Of a stretch of 64,000 nucleotides of DNA, positions 61,592 to 64,000 are shown in pieces. The stretch spans positions 4,676,024 to 4,740,023 of the forward strand of contig NZ_JADDXT010000002.1 of NCBI RefSeq assembly GCF_015330165.1, written 5' to 3'. The notes under the pieces were generated by a model. The model ran no database searches. It was not told the origin of the DNA and saw only the letters and a list, made by a program, of their open reading frames with translations. Source of the DNA: Zobellia roscoffensis. GTDB taxonomy: Bacteria; Bacteroidota; Bacteroidia; Flavobacteriales; Flavobacteriaceae. The position numbers were made by a program, and so were the translations under genes. The stretch's first letter is position 1; each line of letters starts with the position of its first letter.

Positions 61592-61948
61592 ATGGCCAAG
61601 CAACACAATTATAAGAATTTAAAAATATGGAAACTGGGTTTGGAAATCGTAAATGATGTATCAGATATATTGATTGATTTCCCTAAGCATGACATATACG
61701 ATTTAAGTTCTCAGGTAAGCCGTTGCTCGGTATCAATGCCAAGTAATATTGCCGAGGGTTCAGGACGAACCGATAAAAGTTTTAAGAACTTCATTAAATA
61801 TTCTTTGGGTTCTTTATTTGAATTAGGAACACAATTATTAGTAGCACATCATCGAAAATATATCAATACTGAAACATTAAAAAAACTAGAGGATAAAATA
61901 GAAGAATGGCAACGGATGACCATGGGTTTTCAAAATCGCCTCGAATAG
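61592..61948 (+). CDS. four-helix-bundle protein of the S23/IVS family (copy 2)
   Basis: Protein of 118 residues with SRCSVSMPSNIAEGSGRTD and the opening YKNLKIWKLGLEIVND. It is clearly of the same family as copy 1 but diverged along most of its length, so the two are not a recent duplicate. It lies between fadA and fadE on the same strand and has its own inverted heptad flanks with a different heptad sequence. Function unknown. Confidence 0.92.
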   Translation: MAKQHNYKNLKIWKLGLEIVNDVSDILIDFPKHDIYDLSSQVSRCSVSMPSNIAEGSGRTDKSFKNFIKYSLGSLFELGTQLLVAHHRKYINTETLKKLEDKIEEWQRMTMGFQNRLE

Positions 61949-61958
61949 TTCCATTACT

Positions 61959-61993
61959 CTTTATTCTATTTTCTGAATTCTAAATACTCTTAA
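61959..61993 (-). repeat. right heptad flank of second four-helix-bundle cassette
   Basis: Five consecutive 7-base units starting CT at 61959, 61966, 61973, 61980 and 61987 (CTTTATT CTATTTT CTGAATT CTAAATA CTCTTAA). Their complement reads AAAATAG AATAAAG, close to the left flank. Confidence 0.8.
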
Positions 61994-61997
61994 CAAC

Positions 61998-63809
61998 ATG
62001 AGCACAAAAACAACAGACAAAGAAATTCTACGCGGTGGCCAATTCCTCGTCAAGGAAACCAATTGCGAAGACATCTTCACTTTAGAAGATTTAAACGAAG
62101 AGCAAAAAATGATGCGTGACAGCACCAAGGAATTTGTTGATCGCGAACTTTGGGCACATTGGGAACGTTTTGAAAAAAAGGACTATGCCTATACCGAAGA
62201 ATGTATGCGCAAAGCCGGAGAACTTGGTCTTTTAAGTGTGGCCGTTCCAGAATCTTATGGCGGAATGGGTATGGGCTTTGTCTCTACCATGTTAGTTTGT
62301 GATTACATTTCTGGCGCTACCGGTTCATTTAGTACAGCTTTTGGTGCGCATACAGGTATTGGTACTATGCCAATTACATTGTACGGAACCGAAGAGCAGA
62401 AACAAAAATATGTTCCTAAATTGGCTTCTGGCGAATGGTTTGGTGCTTATTGTTTGACGGAACCTGGCGCAGGTTCTGATGCTAATTCCGGTAAAACAAA
62501 AGCGGTACTATCCGATGACGGAAAACATTACAGTATCACGGGACAAAAAATGTGGATTTCAAATGCCGGTTTTTGTAGTTTGTTCATTGTTTTCGCAAGA
62601 ATTGGAGATGATAAGAATATTACAGGTTTTATTGTTGAGAACAAACCTGATAACGGAATCTCATTAGGTGATGAAGAGAAGAAATTGGGTATTCACTCCT
62701 CCTCTACTCGCCAAGTATTTTTTAGCGATACAAAAGTACCTGTAGAAAATATGCTTTCTGAGCGTGGCAACGGGTTCAAAATTGCTATGAACGCTCTAAA
62801 CATTGGTCGTATTAAATTGGCGGCAGCTTGTTTAGATGCTCAAAGGAGAGTAATCAAGGAGGCGGTTGTATACGCTAACGAGCGTATTCAGTTTAAAACA
62901 CCTATTATAAACTTTGGTGCTATTAAAGCAAAGATTGCCAACATGGCAACCAATGCCTATGCTGGTGAATCTGCTAGTTACCGTGCAGCCAAAAATATTG
63001 AAGACCGTATTGCTATGCGTGAGGCGGAAGGCAATTCGCATCAGGAAGCGGAATTGAAAGGTGTTGAAGAATACGCTATAGAATGTTCTATCTTAAAAGT
63101 TGCTGTTTCCGAAGATGTTCAAAACACTACAGACGAAGGTGTTCAGATTTTTGGTGGAATGGGCTTTAGTGCCGATGCACCTATGGAAAAAGCATGGAGA
63201 GATGCTAGAATCTCTAGAATATATGAAGGCACTAACGAAATTAACCGAATGCTCGTTGTAGGTATGCTGGTTAAAAAAGCCATGAAAGGTCATGTAGACT
63301 TATTAGGACCCGCTACAGCTGTTGGAGAAGAGTTAATGGGCATTCCTTCTTTTGATACGCCCGATTTCTCTGAGCTCTTTGCCGAAGAAAAAGATTTGAT
63401 TAAGAGATTGAAAAAAGTGTTTTTGATGGTTGCAGGAAGTGCAGTTCAAAAATATGGTCCTGAATTAGAGAAACATCAACAACTAATGCTTGCTGCCTCA
63501 GATATTCTTATTGAGGTCTATATGGCCGAAAGTACCATTTTGAGAACTGAAAAGAATGCTAAGCGTTCTGGCGAAGACTCTCAAAAAACCCAAATAGCAA
63601 TGTCTCAATTGTACTTATATAATGCTACTGAAACTATCATCCAAAAAGGAAAAGAAGCTATTATCTCTTTTGCTGAAGGCGATGAGCAACGTATGATGTT
63701 AATGGGCTTGAAGCGCTTTACCAAATACACAAACAACCCTAATGTAGTAGCACTTCGTACAGAAATTGCGGACAAAGTTGCTGCTGATAACGCATATACC
63801 TTTGATTAG
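61998..63809 (+). CDS. fadE: acyl-CoA dehydrogenase
   Basis: Protein of 603 residues (close to Bacillus FadE). It has the acyl-CoA dehydrogenase fold with YCLTEPGAGSDANSGKT, GQKMWISNAGF, QIFGGMGFSADAPMEKAWRDARISRIYEGTNEI-type C-terminal core (catalytic-type Glu in YEGTNE). An extra C-terminal helical region of about 150 residues follows. It does the first oxidation of beta-oxidation and passes electrons to ETF. It ends in a strong terminator that closes the fad unit. Confidence 0.94.
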   Translation: MSTKTTDKEILRGGQFLVKETNCEDIFTLEDLNEEQKMMRDSTKEFVDRELWAHWERFEKKDYAYTEECMRKAGELGLLSVAVPESYGGMGMGFVSTMLVCDYISGATGSFSTAFGAHTGIGTMPITLYGTEEQKQKYVPKLASGEWFGAYCLTEPGAGSDANSGKTKAVLSDDGKHYSITGQKMWISNAGFCSLFIVFARIGDDKNITGFIVENKPDNGISLGDEEKKLGIHSSSTRQVFFSDTKVPVENMLSERGNGFKIAMNALNIGRIKLAAACLDAQRRVIKEAVVYANERIQFKTPIINFGAIKAKIANMATNAYAGESASYRAAKNIEDRIAMREAEGNSHQEAELKGVEEYAIECSILKVAVSEDVQNTTDEGVQIFGGMGFSADAPMEKAWRDARISRIYEGTNEINRMLVVGMLVKKAMKGHVDLLGPATAVGEELMGIPSFDTPDFSELFAEEKDLIKRLKKVFLMVAGSAVQKYGPELEKHQQLMLAASDILIEVYMAESTILRTEKNAKRSGEDSQKTQIAMSQLYLYNATETIIQKGKEAIISFAEGDEQRMMLMGLKRFTKYTNNPNVVALRTEIADKVAADNAYTFD

Positions 63810-63835
63810 TATATAACCTAAGTGTTTGAATAACT

Positions 63836-63863
63836 AAAAAACACCCCAATTGGGGTGTTTTTT
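63836..63863. terminator. bidirectional intrinsic terminator
   Basis: ACACCCCA (63841-63848) and TGGGGTGT (63851-63858) pair perfectly, flanked by AAAAA and TTTTTT. It separates fadE from the converging GH15 gene. Confidence 0.9.
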
Positions 63864-63884
63864 TATATCCTCTTATGCACAATG

Positions 63885-64000
63885 TTAGCTACGCATAGAT
63901 TCTCTAATCCCCTCTGCGCTTTCTTTTTTAGAGAAATTCACAGCACACTCAATTAAAGCTAAATGCGAATATGCCTGCGGGAAATTCCCTAATAATCTTT
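63885..64000 (-). CDS. glycoside hydrolase family 15 protein, C-terminal end
   Basis: The last 37 codons of a gene that runs off the right edge. The translation includes LLGNFPQAYSHLALIECAVN and ends ESMRS. The GNFPQAYSHLALI block is the usual C-terminal signature of GH15 glucoamylase/trehalase-type proteins. The catalytic residues are outside the window, so specificity is unknown. Confidence 0.75.
   Translation of the reverse strand, partial: RLLGNFPQAYSHLALIECAVNFSKKESAEGIRESMRS

Overview
The window is a low-GC, gene-dense stretch of a Bacteroidota chromosome, most likely a marine Flavobacteriaceae. The support is a two-part promoter style seen repeatedly (TTTG or TTG about 19 bases before TAnnTTTG), a protein with a type IX secretion C-terminal sorting signal, many lineage-typical families (DUF4199, DUF6263, the GlmU-like sugar nucleotidyltransferase, a short CarB), and a TonB receptor beside surface lipoproteins. 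The genus cannot be fixed from the sequence alone. No rRNA, tRNA, CRISPR array, transposase or phage gene was seen.

Layout. 0-10 kb: the end of an S41 protease, then a vitamin B12 uptake locus. A cobalamin riboswitch on the minus strand leads a BtuB-type receptor, a beta-propeller lipoprotein resembling BtuG, and a BtuF-like protein with no signal peptide. An FKBP lipoprotein follows. A divergent plus-strand ABC importer comes next (lipoprotein binding protein, FecCD permease, ATPase). It is interrupted by a DUF1080 gene, and its ATPase has lost any normal start codon. 10-16.5 kb: an rmuC operon with a hot-dog thioesterase, then the oxidative pentose phosphate genes pgl and zwf divergent from gnd. 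16.5-25 kb: two large sensor kinases around a GIY-YIG-like gene, and an acyl-CoA ligase. 25-38 kb: carB, rpmH, cardiolipin synthase, a lytic transglycosylase, mtaB, a secreted protein built of four internal repeats, the GlmU-like protein and rpmE2. 38-48 kb: DUF4199, a glycosyltransferase, a phosphosugar mutase, an MsbA-like exporter, an ECF sigma factor with its membrane partner and periplasmic sensor-like protein, and an RNA methyltransferase. 48-55 kb: purL, a GNAT and a large type IX cargo protein. 55-64 kb: a fatty acid degradation block with an acyl-CoA ligase, a marR gene behind a perfect 38-bp palindrome, and fadN-fadA-fadE; the window ends in a GH15 gene.

The most unusual signal is in the last block. 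Both gaps of fadN-fadA-fadE hold a small four-helix-bundle (S23/IVS family) gene. Each such gene lies between runs of 7-bp units that are inverted relative to each other: units ending in AG or GG on the left, units starting with CT on the right. A third heptad array, ten perfect copies of GGTTAGT, sits between two convergent genes at 29.4 kb and has the same geometry without a gene. This looks like a small cassette that spreads with heptad ends, and it is my main candidate for something undescribed.
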